The position numbers and the translations under genes are program-made. Shown here in pieces: positions 10,054 to 21,481 of a stretch of 64,000 nucleotides of DNA (the first letter of the stretch is position 1; each line of letters opens with the position of its first letter). The notes beneath the pieces are model-generated. The model saw only the letters and a list, made by a program, of their open reading frames with translations, had not been told where the DNA came from and did no database searches. The stretch is taken from positions 23,919,898-23,983,897 of the forward strand of contig CM046443.1 in the NCBI GenBank assembly GCA_025506515.1. The letters are read 5' to 3'. Source of the stretch: Flaveria trinervia (lineage: Eukaryota > Streptophyta > Magnoliopsida > Asterales > Asteraceae).

Positions 10054-10640
10054 TTATGAATCAGCTAGTATTGTTCTGGCTGCTTCAATGAGAGTTCTAT
10101 TTCTTCTTTTAGCAACCCCATTTTGTTGTGGAGTTCTTGGTGCACTAAATTGCCTTGCAATACCTTTGTTCCTGCAAAAGGAATCCAGTTCAAAATTGAC
10201 AAATTCAGTACCATTGTCACTCCTAAAAATTTTAACTTTTGTATCAAGTTGATTCTCAATCTTGATCACAAAGTTCATTAATGTTTCTGATGTTTCACTC
10301 TTTTGTTTTAAGAAAAAGACCCATGTGAATCTTGTGAAATCATCAACTATCACCAAATAATATTGCCTTTTTCCAATGCTCATCACATTAATGACCAAAC
10401 AGATCCATGTGAAGCAATTTGAGTGGTGTAGTATTAGTATTATTATTTTGGATTTATGTGACACTCTATGTTGTTTTCCTTTGTAACAAAAAGAACAGTG
10501 AGTTGAGCAATGAAAATCTTTGTTTGCAATCCAATGACCAGGTCATTTTTCACCAATTTATTCATGTTCTTCATGTTAGAATGGACAAGCCTTCTATCAT
10601 AATTGAGACAAATCTTCTGATAGTTGATATAAGGCATGTT
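10054..10640 (-). pseudogene. E2 integrase catalytic core, damaged
   Basis: The core carries LVIVDDFTRFTWVFFLKQK, then FRSDNGTEFVNFELDSFC with the second catalytic Asp, and TPQQNGVAKRRNRTLIEAAR. Copia integrases normally have NGVAERRNRT here, so the catalytic Glu is replaced by Lys. A HMDLFG segment with the first Asp is readable just upstream, but in another frame, so at least one frameshift is present. The enzyme would be inactive for strand transfer. Confidence 0.88.
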
Positions 10641-11042
10641 TCATGTTTTGTGAGAGAAGTGTTGTTCATATCCAAACATAAGTGTTTCCTTTTCTTGAAG
10701 CTTTGAGGAGGATCCATTCTTCTGGAACAATAAATCCTGGCTTAAGAATGTAACAGCTAGCATTATCAAACAATGTGACATAATTTTGATCACAAATTGA
10801 GACACACTAAGTAGATTATACTGTAAATTTTCACAGTAATTTACTTTCTCAAACTTGAGTACACCATTTGTTATTATCCCTTCACCAACAATTTTACCTC
10901 CTGTTTTATCCCCACCAAATGCCACATAAGAAGCATTTTTATGTTTAAAATCATTGAGAAGTGAACAGTTTCCTGTCATATGCCTAGAACAACCACTGTC
11001 AACATACCACTTGTTGTCAGCTCTCCAATATTGTTCCTGCAT
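10641..11042 (-). pseudogene. E2 aspartic protease region
   Basis: WYVDSGCSRHMTGN gives the catalytic DSG of a copia protease, followed by YVAFGGDKTGGKIVGEGIITNG and NLQYNLLSVSQF, the usual transition to the pre-integrase segment. The frame is open for 133 codons and then ends in a degenerate tail. Retroelement proteases act as dimers and cleave the Gag-Pol polyprotein. Confidence 0.88.
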
Positions 11043-13911
11043 TCAGAAATAAATCAGTTAGAAGTGACAACCCAAGTCTGAATGATCTTGGGTTGGTCAA
11101 CAGTGTCTAAACTTTTACTCCTTCATGACTTAATCCTGAAGTTTCAGTATTAATTTCATATCTAGTTGATTCATTTTGATTTGATGATGGCGAGGATGAT
11201 TCTATAAAGCTGATGCAGAAGCTTTGGAGTCTTCTTTCTTAATTGATTCTTCCTTCACCTTATCTTTCTTTGGTTGATATTTTGATTTAGAATGAACCTA
11301 CACTTTTGAAGGTTTCACCATCTTTTGCTTTTGATTGAGACACATGTGATCCCTTATCAAAATGATCAAAGAAATTATCACTGATGATTGACTTCTTCTC
11401 ATCCAAGTCCATCTTTTTGTGAGGTGTTTTGGATTGGCTTGATGTTGTTTTGTTCTAGATTTAGCATCTTCAGAAGATTTCTGCTTTGGTTTTGACTTTT
11501 GCTTTTGATTTACCTTCTTTTTCTTTGAATCATCTTGACTTCTCAGCAGATTGAGAGTCTGATTCTGTCAAATCAGTTTTTGACTTCTTTGTGCTTTTGC
11601 TTTTGTTCTTTTTGTTAAAATAGCATTCTGAGTTGAATGATAATTTTTGTTGCAAATAGTACAGAATTTGTTGAAGTAACACTCTGAAGTCATATGATTG
11701 TTCATATTGCATATGGAACAGTAACTGCTGAAGTAGCAGTCTTTTGTATTGTGATTTGTCATATCACACCACTTGCAACACATTTCTTTAGATTCCTCTT
11801 CATGCTCATCTTTCTTCTTTTTCTTGTTCAGCTTGGGAGCTTTTGTTTCCTCTTTTGAAGAGATTGATTTGTTCTTGCGATTCCTTGAAATATCAACAAT
11901 TGAATCTTTCTTGTCCTTTGATGACTTTTGTTGTTTCAGATTCAACATCTTTTGTTTGTTAACAACTACTCTTTTTGGTACCTCATCCATAGATTCGGCT
12001 TTCTTCTTCTGCAGAAGTTCTACGGATTCAGCAGAAGTTCTACGGATTCAGCAGACTTTGCTTTCCGTAGATCTTCTACTGAAGAATTTTTCTTTTGTTT
12101 AGTTGATACTTGTTCTTCATACCTTTATCTACATGGGATAAAAGTACTTCTTCAGTTGATCCACAGCTATCAACTTCTTTTTAAAGATTCAGTTCTTGAA
12201 GTCCTTCGTTTAGTTCAGCAATCCTCTTGCAGATAGTCTTCAGCATGTTTCTCTGCTTTGGAGGATATTGTAGCTTTGATTCTTCAAGCACTCTTGGAAT
12301 ACTAGTTTTAATGTGAACATTCTTACCAATGATCATTTGATCAACATCTGGTTCATCAAATCATCCAAGTCATCACAATTATCATAATCAAATTCTGAAT
12401 CATTTTGATATAAAGATTCTGATTCAAAGGATTCAGTTTCACTCACCTCAGCTTCATTGTTAATGTTGATTTGAGTTGATTCTGTTTCAAACTTCGTGCT
12501 AGGCATAAAATGATTTCACATGTGTTGGTCATTGTTGTAGGTAAAGATGTGTAATTATCATTCATAGGTGGTGCAACAACAATATAACCCAACCCAGACC
12601 TTTTCTTTGATTCAATATGAGAATTTAGTAATTTCTCATATTGCTGAGATGATAATTGAAAATTCTGAAGTTTCACTTCAGTTGAAGCATGATCAGCCAT
12701 GGATTTTGTTATGGAAGTGGTCAGATGCTCAACTTGGGCTTTTAGGTTATAGTTTTCAAAAACAAATTTTTAAATCCTTTTGCAAAGAGTTAATTTGATT
12801 TGATACAATTTATGTTCTCTAACATGGGATTCATTCAAAATCATAGTTTCTTTTACTTTTTCAACCAACTGTTGAGCATGGACTCTATAACGTTCAACTT
12901 CCTCAACACATGTTGATGAACACAACCTTTCTTTTACCTCTCTGGCCATTGGAGGAACTTTGTGTTCATATGAGCCATCAATGCTTGATTCTCTTCCAAG
13001 ACTTCTTTTTCATACATACTCCAGTCACACGTTCCATCTTGAAGTATGATCAGCCCTGACTCTTTTGAATTGCTTGGTCCAGCTGATTCATTGGTGGCTG
13101 GTGGGGATGTATTGATCAGTTGAGATTGTCTATGCAGAGATCTTTGAGAGTTTGCCTGTTGATGAGGTTTAGTCTGATGTTGCTGATGCTGCTGATGTTG
13201 TCTCATCTCTGTATATGACTGTTGATTGCATTCTATGGATAAATGTCCATAGAGATTGCACTTGAAGCATCTTACCTTTGATTTGTCAACACCAATTTTT
13301 GATGTTTTACTGGCTGCTGCCAAGTTCTTGTTTCTCCTGAGATATTGCTTTGCTCTATAAGCAATCATTGCCATCTACCATTGTAGGTCCATTTCTTCCA
13401 CTACATCAGGATGTAGTTCTTCTAAGTCTTGTTGGCAGATATTTGCTAAAGTTAGAGAGCTTCCCAGATATGCTTGAATACTAGAACTAAAAGCTACAAA
13501 GGCTGTTTTTTTTTTCAGAATCCAATATCACAGTGATTGGTTCTGACTGATTGTTTGAATGTGAAGACTTAGCTGTTGCTGCAGTTGTATCTTTTCTCTC
13601 AGCAGTTCTTCCTTTATCCTTTTGATTTTTATCTTAAGATGATTTCTTTGAGGGTTTGGAAGCATAAAATCTAACTTCCTCCTTATTATCACTCTAAGCA
13701 AAAGAGTTATCACTTTCATTGTTTGAAATAAATGCACTTCTAACATTATTTGTTTCTTTGAAGTGATAGGGTGAGACATGAGTTCTCACACTCTTGTTTC
13801 TTGATTTTTCATCCATTTCAAGAGCTTCCACTTTTGCAACCAGAGTATCTAGACCAGTTGACTTCAGATCTATTTTGTTCTTGAACATGGATACTGTTTG
13901 CTTCCAATTTT
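11043..13911 (-). pseudogene. E2 gag remnants with several zinc knuckles
   Basis: A classic CCHC knuckle CFKCNLYGHLSIEC is encoded near 13245-13290, after a basic helix. Further downstream, around 11650-11790, two more knuckles follow each other (CKWCDMTNHNTKDC and CSICNMNNHMTSEC), with a third that has lost its last Cys. Between them are Lys/Ser-rich and Gln/His-rich stretches. The gag N-terminus is missing because family A sequence begins at 13912; the first four residues of the frame at 13924 are read from that LTR. Many stops and frameshifts. Confidence 0.78.
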
Positions 13912-14712
13912 TGTGACGATACATCTTGGAACAACGTTTTATATGATCTTATTAATCTTCATCATATACTTATTTGACATGTGAGTTTTCCTTGCCCCTT
14001 TTTACTTTATTTCACACCTTTTAGGGTGAAACATGTTAACCTTATAAACTTACACTTGTAAACATCTTGATACTTGTAAATGCACATGCAATTCATCTTT
14101 ACCTTTTTGTCATGGTTATTTGTGATATTGTAAATCTTATATGAGATACATATTTTCTTTACAATCACTAACTATTGCTAGCCTGGAGACATCTTAGATC
14201 TTTGGGCCTGACAAGCCTATTTGGTGCTAAAGTCGATGTATTGCCGACTCCTGATGACGTATGCTTGTTCATCATGGGAATCGAGTACACTTAGCCAATC
14301 ATATATACTTGTAATGAAGTCGAGGTTTGGTTGTAACTATATGTGTTCTATAATCTAGCTAACTCTTATATATATATAAATATATATATAATATATATAC
14401 ATATATATACATATATGCATGTCTTTAAACCATGGGAACTCACCAACTTTATATTTGACCCTTTATTTTTAACATGTTTCAGGTTTCCTACTTGAAAATC
14501 TTCTTGTGCTCATATAGGACTTGGACCTAGATTAATTGAATGACTTATGTTACTCATTTTATCTTGATTGTTTTGTAATTACATATTTGTCTTGTAATGT
14601 TTAATGAATAATGACATTTAATATTATTTCAACTTAATTAGTTCCATGTGCTATGAGCAATCGTCTCCCATTCGTCCGCCCTGATGATTCCGCCATCGGT
14701 CGGGGTGTGACA
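13912..14712 (+). mobile_element. Family A LTR, 3' part (A1)
   Basis: Ends GTCGGGGTGTGACA and is followed by a tRNA-Met primer site. It matches 49187-50060 closely. Its left end is truncated relative to that copy, which continues upstream without a break. The unit contains an AT microsatellite at about 14370-14415. Ty3/gypsy assignment rests on the LTR, PBS and PPT style; no pol is present. Confidence 0.75.
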
Positions 14713-14715
14713 GAT

Positions 14716-14727
14716 TGGTATCAGAGC
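14716..14727 (+). promoter_or_regulatory. Primer binding site of family A element (A1)
   Basis: TGGTATCAGAGC, complementary to the 3' end of initiator tRNA-Met, lies three bases after the LTR end. Confidence 0.9.
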
Positions 14728-15913
14728 CATGGTTATAGGGATTTAGGTTATTAGAAATGGAATGAACTAGACCAACTAAGTACCCTCACACATGAGTCCT
14801 CTCATTTATTTCATATGCTTAGATAGGATTTTATGTGCCTTATGTGTTTATACTTGATTATGTGATTATATGCCTTATGTGTTTATGCTTATACCTTGAA
14901 TCTTATCAATGCACACACGTATGTTAAATCATATTATAGGCCTTATGTGCCTAAATCAAATGGTTTTCAAAATGTGCTTTGAATCGTTATTCGTGGTTTT
15001 CAAGTCTTGTCAAAGTTTATGTCCTATAACTCGAAACATGTAATACTGGAAGAGTGGGATGCCTATATCTCGAGGTGTTCTGTCTAGGCAAGGTATTCAT
15101 ATAAATCCAAATCAACCGATGGATCCGTTTACCTTACCTGGGAACCCTTGGGGTGAGTGTTTGCTTATAGGTACGCATGTCTTCATTAAAATTGTAGTTG
15201 ACCTAATACTTTGATAAGTCAACGTAATGTTTTGGTTTGTAAACCGAACGTTACACTCGAAACATCTTGTTATTTTGAATTGTTTCATCATTGATTTTTT
15301 TCCCTTGAATCTTAAACTCTTTATCCCATTTTTCTTAATGATCCTTAAAAGCTTTCTAAACATCTTCCCCTCGAAACCAAACTTATCCTGAAAACCAATT
15401 ACAACGATGCTTTCAATGAATCCTTAATCATAACGATTATGATTCTCGTATCAACTTTAAGCTAATAAAACTTTGAAACCTCAAAGACATAATCAAACAA
15501 CAATCATCATCCTGAAACCCCATAAAAGTTATTTCAATGAGAAGCTCTTATGAATTCCTTATCTCATTCAAGAGCACCTGAACTTATCTCCGAGCCTCGT
15601 ATCACACTAATACTTAGTGTTTCACTCACGACAAAACGTTTCTAACCGTCTTGAACCGTTTAAAATACAAACGTTTATCAACTAAAAATTCTAATTTTAT
15701 AATCTTGGTACGTTTGTCAAGAAACACATGAAATCATGAATCATGAAATTGAACAAACTTAAGACTAACAAAACATGATAATTAAACTTATTGAATTTAA
15801 ACGTTTCTAGTGTCACTTGCGAACGTAACATGAAATCCAAGTCTCCCTATATCCTTGAAATTAGTCCCCTCGTGATTAAATTTCGGGACGAAATTTCTTA
15901 AAGTGGGGGAGAC
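14728..15913 (+). mobile_element. Family A internal region, non-coding, ending in a polypurine tract
   Basis: About 1.2 kb with no convincing ORF. It starts with leader-like sequence after the primer site and ends with a segment TTTCGGGACGAAATTTCTT and a polypurine run AAGTGGGGGAGAC (15901-15913) directly before TGTAACATCC. That ending is characteristic of plant Ty3/gypsy chromovirus-type elements. The absence of gag-pol suggests a non-autonomous derivative or an internal deletion. Confidence 0.7.
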
Positions 15914-16971
15914 TGTAACATCCGTCAATTTTCAAATTATAATCCGAACCCGAATACTTTCTGTAAGTATAAATATAAAGTCAACATAATGTTGGTAAGA
16001 TTTCCATAGTTTTTGATACATAAGTATATAAAAGATGGCAATTCATGTTGTAAGTTAGAGAACAAAGTAAACTAGGGATGTAAGACAGAAATGCACAATC
16101 AAACCTCGACAAAGTTTTACAAGTCTTAAACGTTTAAAAGTATATACGATTAGCTAAGTGTACTTGGATCAACCAAACAGGCTTGTCTGGCCCATAGATC
16201 TATGACTTCGCTAAGCTAGCAATAGTTAATGATTGTACATATATTCGACATTACATGGTAGTCATAAAGTTCAACTAATCACAACATACAGGTGAAATGC
16301 CATAAGTTTACAAGAATCAAACGTGTTTACAAGTGCAAAGTTTATAAAGTAACATGTTTCACCCCAAAGTGTAAAAATATAAAAAAAGGTATAGAAATAC
16401 TCACTTGATCAAATGTATATAAATGACGATTAATAAGATTAATAAGAATAATAAGCAATAATTCCAACGAAGTTCTTCACAAGGTACCTAAGTGTGAATA
16501 TATTTACAAGATTAGATTAACGATTTAACATGATCTAGGGTTTCGATGGGAATTTGGGGGTTTTAATATTTAGATAACGTTAGTTAGTGAGATCTTATAT
16601 ATATTTTAGTCCAAGAACAATATCATGTATGAGACTTTTAAAGGAATTAAATCCTTTATAACAATTTTGTGAATTTAACTTATAAAATATATAATTTCTA
16701 TAGTAATCATGATTAATCTATAAATATAAAATGTTTAATGTCCAAATAACAATTAAATGATTTAAAAGAAAATATTATATAAAGTCTATTTTTACATGAT
16801 TAAACTAGGCAAAATATTTGTTAATTTTATTTTATAAGAAAATTGTTAAGGTATTTATGGAAATAAATTTTTAGAAAATAATGGGATAGCTTTAAAAATA
16901 AACAAAGTACAAAACTATTTTTTATAATTTTCAGGAAATTTTATATATTTTTTTAAAGGCTGAAAAAGCCT

Positions 16972-17065
16972 AAAAAATAAATTGGAGGTCGCCAGGTTCA
17001 AACCCGGGACCTCTAATACAGAATGTGAGTGGGGAACCAGTGAACCAAGGCCTTAGCCACGGTTA
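16972..17065 (-). other. tRNA-like / pol III-like segment in A2
   Basis: On the minus strand a box A-like TGGTTCACTGG is followed by a box B-like GGTTTGAACC and a run of six T. The same arrangement exists on the plus strand in A3 (48537-48624). It may be a tRNA-derived fossil or SINE head captured in the LTR. Expression is unknown. Confidence 0.4.
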
Positions 17066-18373
17066 AACCTAGTTTCCAAATATTAAAAGCATCATATACA
17101 CACCACCCCCAAATCTTATGAACCCTAGGTTGTTCTTGAATCAAATCGAATATCAATTCGTTGTTGTTAACCAAATTAACCATGGGGCTTTTGTTCTCCA
17201 TGTTTAGATGAACATAAAATTGTGTTTAACTTACTTGATTACTTTCGATTTGAAGTGTTTGTGCTCGGGTTTTGCCTCGGTTCGCTCACGAAACAGAAAG
17301 AGTTTGAAATCGGGATTTTAGTAGATTTGTTTGTGAAATTGAAGCTACAGGGAGTTGAAAGGGATCGAATGAAATATTTCCCTTCCGCTAAATAGCTTTG
17401 ATTTGTTTGTTGAGATGCCGAACGGGTCCCGATTCTTGTTCGATCATTTCGGTTTCAGTTTGATGTTTAATGGATGATTTAACTCGAATTAAACCAAGCA
17501 TTAAGCTTGACAATGATTAACAAATGTTATTGTACGTTTAATTTGATTGTTCGACTTAAGGTAGGTGTTGATCGGTCTTAAACCGATCGAAACATTGATT
17601 TCGATTAGAACCCATTAAATCCGAGTGTTTATGGTCCAATAGAACGTGGGTTCGAGTTTGAAAATGCTTTCCCGAGTCCTTTGGCATTAATTGGGTCGAA
17701 AATGTGAAATATTCCCGTGTATTGGGGTTCACCGGCGCCATGCTTGAGCTGTGCCGGCCGGCCGCCGGAAAAAACGTGAGAGAGAGGGGGGAAAAGAAGA
17801 ATCTTTGCTTTGTTACAACTTTGGCCCCTGTAGTTTTTACTTTTTGTTATTTTATGTTAAAGCCTTCTTTTTAAATTTTAAAATTTCCAAACAACCCCCT
17901 TAATTTAATCTATAACTTTTAAACATGTTATAACTTATTGTTATATTTCATTATTATTACCATTATTATAATTACTATTATTATTATGCTTATTATTTTA
18001 GTTATTATTATTATTATTATAACTTGCTATTATTATTATTATTATTAATAACATAATTATTACTCTTATAATTAGTTATTATTGTTATTGTTATGATTAT
18101 TTATTTATTAATTAATAATTACATAGTTAACTTTTAAACTAAAGGATAAAAAAAACAAAAAGAAAATAAGCAGAAATGGTCCATAAGTTCACATAAGGCG
18201 ACAATTGCCCTTATAAGAATAAACGTAGTTAACATTTGGTTGACAAAAATACAAGATGTTACACACTTAGCCATCATATATACTTGTAATGAAGTCGAGG
18301 TTTGTTGTAACTGTATGTGTTCTATAAGCTTGCTAACTCGTAACCATGGACATGAATTGCTACTTGTAACCCT

Positions 18374-18375
<2 letters not shown>

Positions 18376-18470
<95 letters not shown>

Positions 18471-18535
18471 TAAATATACATATAAATATATATATAAATA
18501 TATATATATATAATATATATATATATACATATATG
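18376..18535. repeat. TA dinucleotide microsatellite
   Basis: About 160 bases of almost pure TA/AT, with short ATAA interruptions. Shorter versions sit at the homologous place in A1 (14370-14415) and A3 (49110-49168 and 49670-49740), so the array is a hypervariable part of the LTR. Confidence 0.95.
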
Positions 18536-18829
18536 TGTGTGTTTAAACCATGGGAACTCACCAACTTTATAGTTGACCCTTGATTTTTAACATGTTTTAG
18601 TTTCCTACTTGAAGCTCTTCTTGTGCTCATATATGACTTGGACCTAGATTAATTGAATGACTTATGTTACTCGTTGTATCTAGATTGTTTTGTAATTACA
18701 TATTTGTCTTGTAATGTTTAATGAATAATGACATTTAATATTATTTCAACTTAATTACTTCCATGTGCTATGGGCAATCATCTCCCATTCGTCCGCCCTG
18801 ATGATTCCGCCATCGGTCGGAGTGTGACA

Positions 18830-19880
18830 GATTGGTATCAGAGCCGTGGTTATAGGGATTTAGATTATTAGAAATGGAATGACAAAGACTATAACTAAGT
18901 ACCCTCACACATAAGTCCTCTCATGTATTTCATATGCTTAGATAGGATTTTATGTGACTTATGTGTTTATACTTGATTATGTGATTATATGCCTTATGTG
19001 TTTATGCTTATTCCTTGAATCTTATCAATGCGCACACGTATCTTATATCATATTATAAGGCCTTATGTGCCTAAATCAAATGGTTTTCAAAATGAGCTTT
19101 CAATCGTTATTCGTGGTTTTTAAGTCTTGTAAAGTCTATGTCCTATAACTTGAAACATGTAATACTGGAAGAGTGGGATGCCTGTATCTCGAGGTGTTCT
19201 GTCTAGGCAAGGTATTCATATAAATCCAAATCAACCGATGGATCCGTTTACCTTACCTGGGAACCCTTGGGTGAGTGTTTGCTTATAGGTACGCATGTCT
19301 TCATTAAAGTTGTAGTTGACCTAATACTTTGATAAGTCAACGAATGTTTTGGTTTGTAAACCGAACGTTACACTCGAAATATCTTGTTATTTTGAATTGT
19401 TTCATCATTGATTTTGTTCCCTCGAATCTTAAACTCTTTATCCTATTTTTCTTAATGATCCTTAAAAGCTTTGTAAACATCTTCCCCTCGAAACCAAACT
19501 TATCCTGAAAACCTATTACAATGATGCTTTAATTGAATCCTTAATCATAACAATCATGATTCTCATATCAACTTTAAGCTAATAAAACTTTGAAACCTCA
19601 AAGACACAATTAAACAACAATCGATCATCCTGAAACCCCGTAAAAGTTGTTTCATTGAGAACTCTTATGAATTCCTTATCTCATTCAAAAGCATCTTGAA
19701 CTTATCTCCGAGCCTCGTATCACACTAATACTTAGTGTTTCACTCATGACAAAATGTTTCTAACCATCTTGAAGCATTTAAAATACAAACATTTATCACT
19801 TAAAAATTCTAAATTTATAATCTTGGACCATTTGTCAAGAAACACACTAAAAATTCTAAATTTATAATCTTGGACCATTT
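18830..19880 (+). mobile_element. Second copy of the family A internal region, truncated
   Basis: Begins with a tRNA-Met primer site (TGGTATCAGAGC, 18833-18844) and matches 14713-15720 closely. It stops at 19880 where family B sequence starts, so the PPT end is lost. Near the junction a unit of about 48 bp (ending TTGGACCATTTG) is tandemly duplicated (about 19798-19880). No ORF is supported. Confidence 0.75.
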
Positions 19881-20629
19881 GCGGGTTAGCTACCCTATTA
19901 TGCACTCAGGGTCAATCAATTGAGATTGGTAGGACCTTTGTAGCGTGTCCTGGGTGATTGGGTTGGCCTTGTACACAGTACACAGAACTCTTTCGAGAGA
20001 TATAGTTGACCCTTTCGAGGGATATAGTTGACCCTTTCGGGGGATATAGTTGACCCTTTCGAGGGATATAGATGGCCCATCACCCGTTTTCCATCGCGCA
20101 TATAGTTGGGGTGGTGCTCACTGGTCCATACAGAAAGTGAAACATAAAGATAAAAGTTTACAGAACAGACAAGGCATACAGTAAAGAGAATGAACAGTAC
20201 TTGTTCATATAGTAATGCGTGCTCGCATATAAAGTACAAAGTTGTATTTTACAGAAAAGAGTATTTTCTTATACAACATATAGAAAGTATTTTATTACTT
20301 TTAAAACTAGAACTCACTCAGCAACACTGACTTTTATACATTTTCAGTTGGTAGGTAATTATTGCTGAGGATGGCACGAGGGTGAAGCTACTCGGCAGGG
20401 AAAGACTGACATCCATTCTTATTCTATGTTACTGTTGTTTTGTAATGCGTTAAAACAATTCTTTTGTAAACAGATAATGATGATGTATTGCTTAACAACA
20501 ATGTTTTAAATGAAATGAATGGTTTTTGATAAATCAATTCCGTTGCTTAAAGTGTATATAATTATAATGTGTAGTGTTTTAACTGTTGTGATCAACCAAC
20601 TGTGAGGTGCCCGGGAACGGGGCCTTACA
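19881..20629 (-). mobile_element. Truncated family B LTR
   Basis: Read on the minus strand it starts TGTAAGGCCCCGTTCCCGG at 20629 and matches the first 600-750 bases of the solo LTR at 58929-60843. The rest is missing at 19881, where family A internal sequence abuts. A triple repeat of a GGGATATAGTTGACCCTTTC-type unit lies at about 19997-20070. Confidence 0.8.
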
Positions 20630-20741
20630 ATAATTCGAACCCGAATTCATTGTGAATTTTCATATGATATAAATTTCTTTATTAAACTTATTTATTTTAA
20701 TGTATCATATGGATTAAATATGTACTCACCTTATTGATTTA
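20630..20741 (+). mobile_element. Family A LTR (A3), left fragment
   Basis: ATAATTCGAACCCGAAT matches the start region of A2 (about 15943-15960). The true LTR start has been replaced by the family B fragment. The LTR continues at 47260 after the E3 insertion; the last five bases (attta, 20737-20741) are the E3 target duplication. Confidence 0.7.
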
Positions 20742-21456
20742 TGTTAGGACCTGGTATTTGACAGAAATACCTAGAGATTAATGTGTAAACCAGATCAAAT
20801 AGTGCGGAATCCTATTTGATTGGCGATCAATCAGTGAGAACACACTAAGAATCAATCAAGAATTGAAACTACGTTAGAAATCGATTGGGAATTGATCTAA
20901 TGTGTTCTATGAACTTGGAGAACGAATTGGGAGGTTTCTGGACGGCTTGGGTACGTCTGGAATCGTAATTGATCGAGAGTCCTTATTTTTCACGAATTGA
21001 GTTGTATTTATAGGTTGGTATTATTCAATCGTGCGACTGAACCATTAGTCATGCGATTGAGCCATGCGGTTGATTCATTCGCACGACTTAGTGTTCAGTC
21101 GTGCGATTGAGCCAATCTTATGTTACAATCATACGACTGATCTAGTCTCCTGGTTCAGTCGTGCGACTGAGTCATTCGTATGAGGTGTTCATGCTTATGG
21201 TCCATTCGCATGGGCCATTCGCATGATAACTTATTATTTTAAGTTTGAATGTATTAATTAGTAAACATTATATGTAAACATTCAACCAATCACTAACCTA
21301 ATTAATTAATTTAATATCAACTTATAATGAAATATTAATCATTACAAATCACAAACACCAATATCATTTCATTAATCATATCAAATTACACTAGAATCAG
21401 ATAAACAAGATCTATTACATTTCATATCATGATCTAGGGACATACATGTATCAACA
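20742..21456 (-). mobile_element. E3 3' LTR
   Basis: TGTTAGGACC...GTATCAACA on the plus strand; 715 bp. Contains the palindromic word field (about 21020-21230) and, on the minus strand, the TATA box CTATAAATA (21005-21013). Confidence 0.95.
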
Positions 21457-21470
21457 AACTCCCCCTTGGA
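21457..21470 (-). promoter_or_regulatory. E3 polypurine tract
   Basis: TCCAAGGGGGAGTT on the minus strand, adjoining the 3' LTR, as in E1 (6877-6889). Confidence 0.87.
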
Positions 21471-21481
21471 CCTAGATCTCT

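Larger units (their letters stand above)
7601..13911 (-). mobile_element. E2: Ty1/copia element, internal part only
   Basis: Read on the minus strand, right to left, it carries gag remnants, protease, integrase, RT and part of RNase H. Its 3' end is cut by E1 at 7600/7601 and its 5' end by family A LTR sequence at 13911/13912. No LTR or primer site of its own is in the window. It is a different copia family from E1/E3, E4 and E6. Confidence 0.9.
15914..18829 (+). mobile_element. Family A LTR block (A2), 2.9 kb, containing an inverted segment
   Basis: Bounded by a PPT plus TGTAACATCC on the left and by GGTCGGAGTGTGACA plus a primer site on the right, so it behaves as one LTR. Its length (2916 bp) is close to that of A3 (about 2.9 kb after removing E3). 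However, roughly 15961-18255 matches A3 only as its reverse complement, while 18262-18829 matches directly. It contains an ATT-rich stretch (17940-18115) and a TA microsatellite. No ORF is supported. Confidence 0.65.

Noticed and set aside
15112..15363. Small frame in the family A internal region on the minus strand
   Set aside because: Not conserved in frame in the second copy (18830-19880) and has no domain.
18240..18630. IYIYIY frames on both strands (also 49485-49794)
   Set aside because: TA microsatellite translated; not coding.
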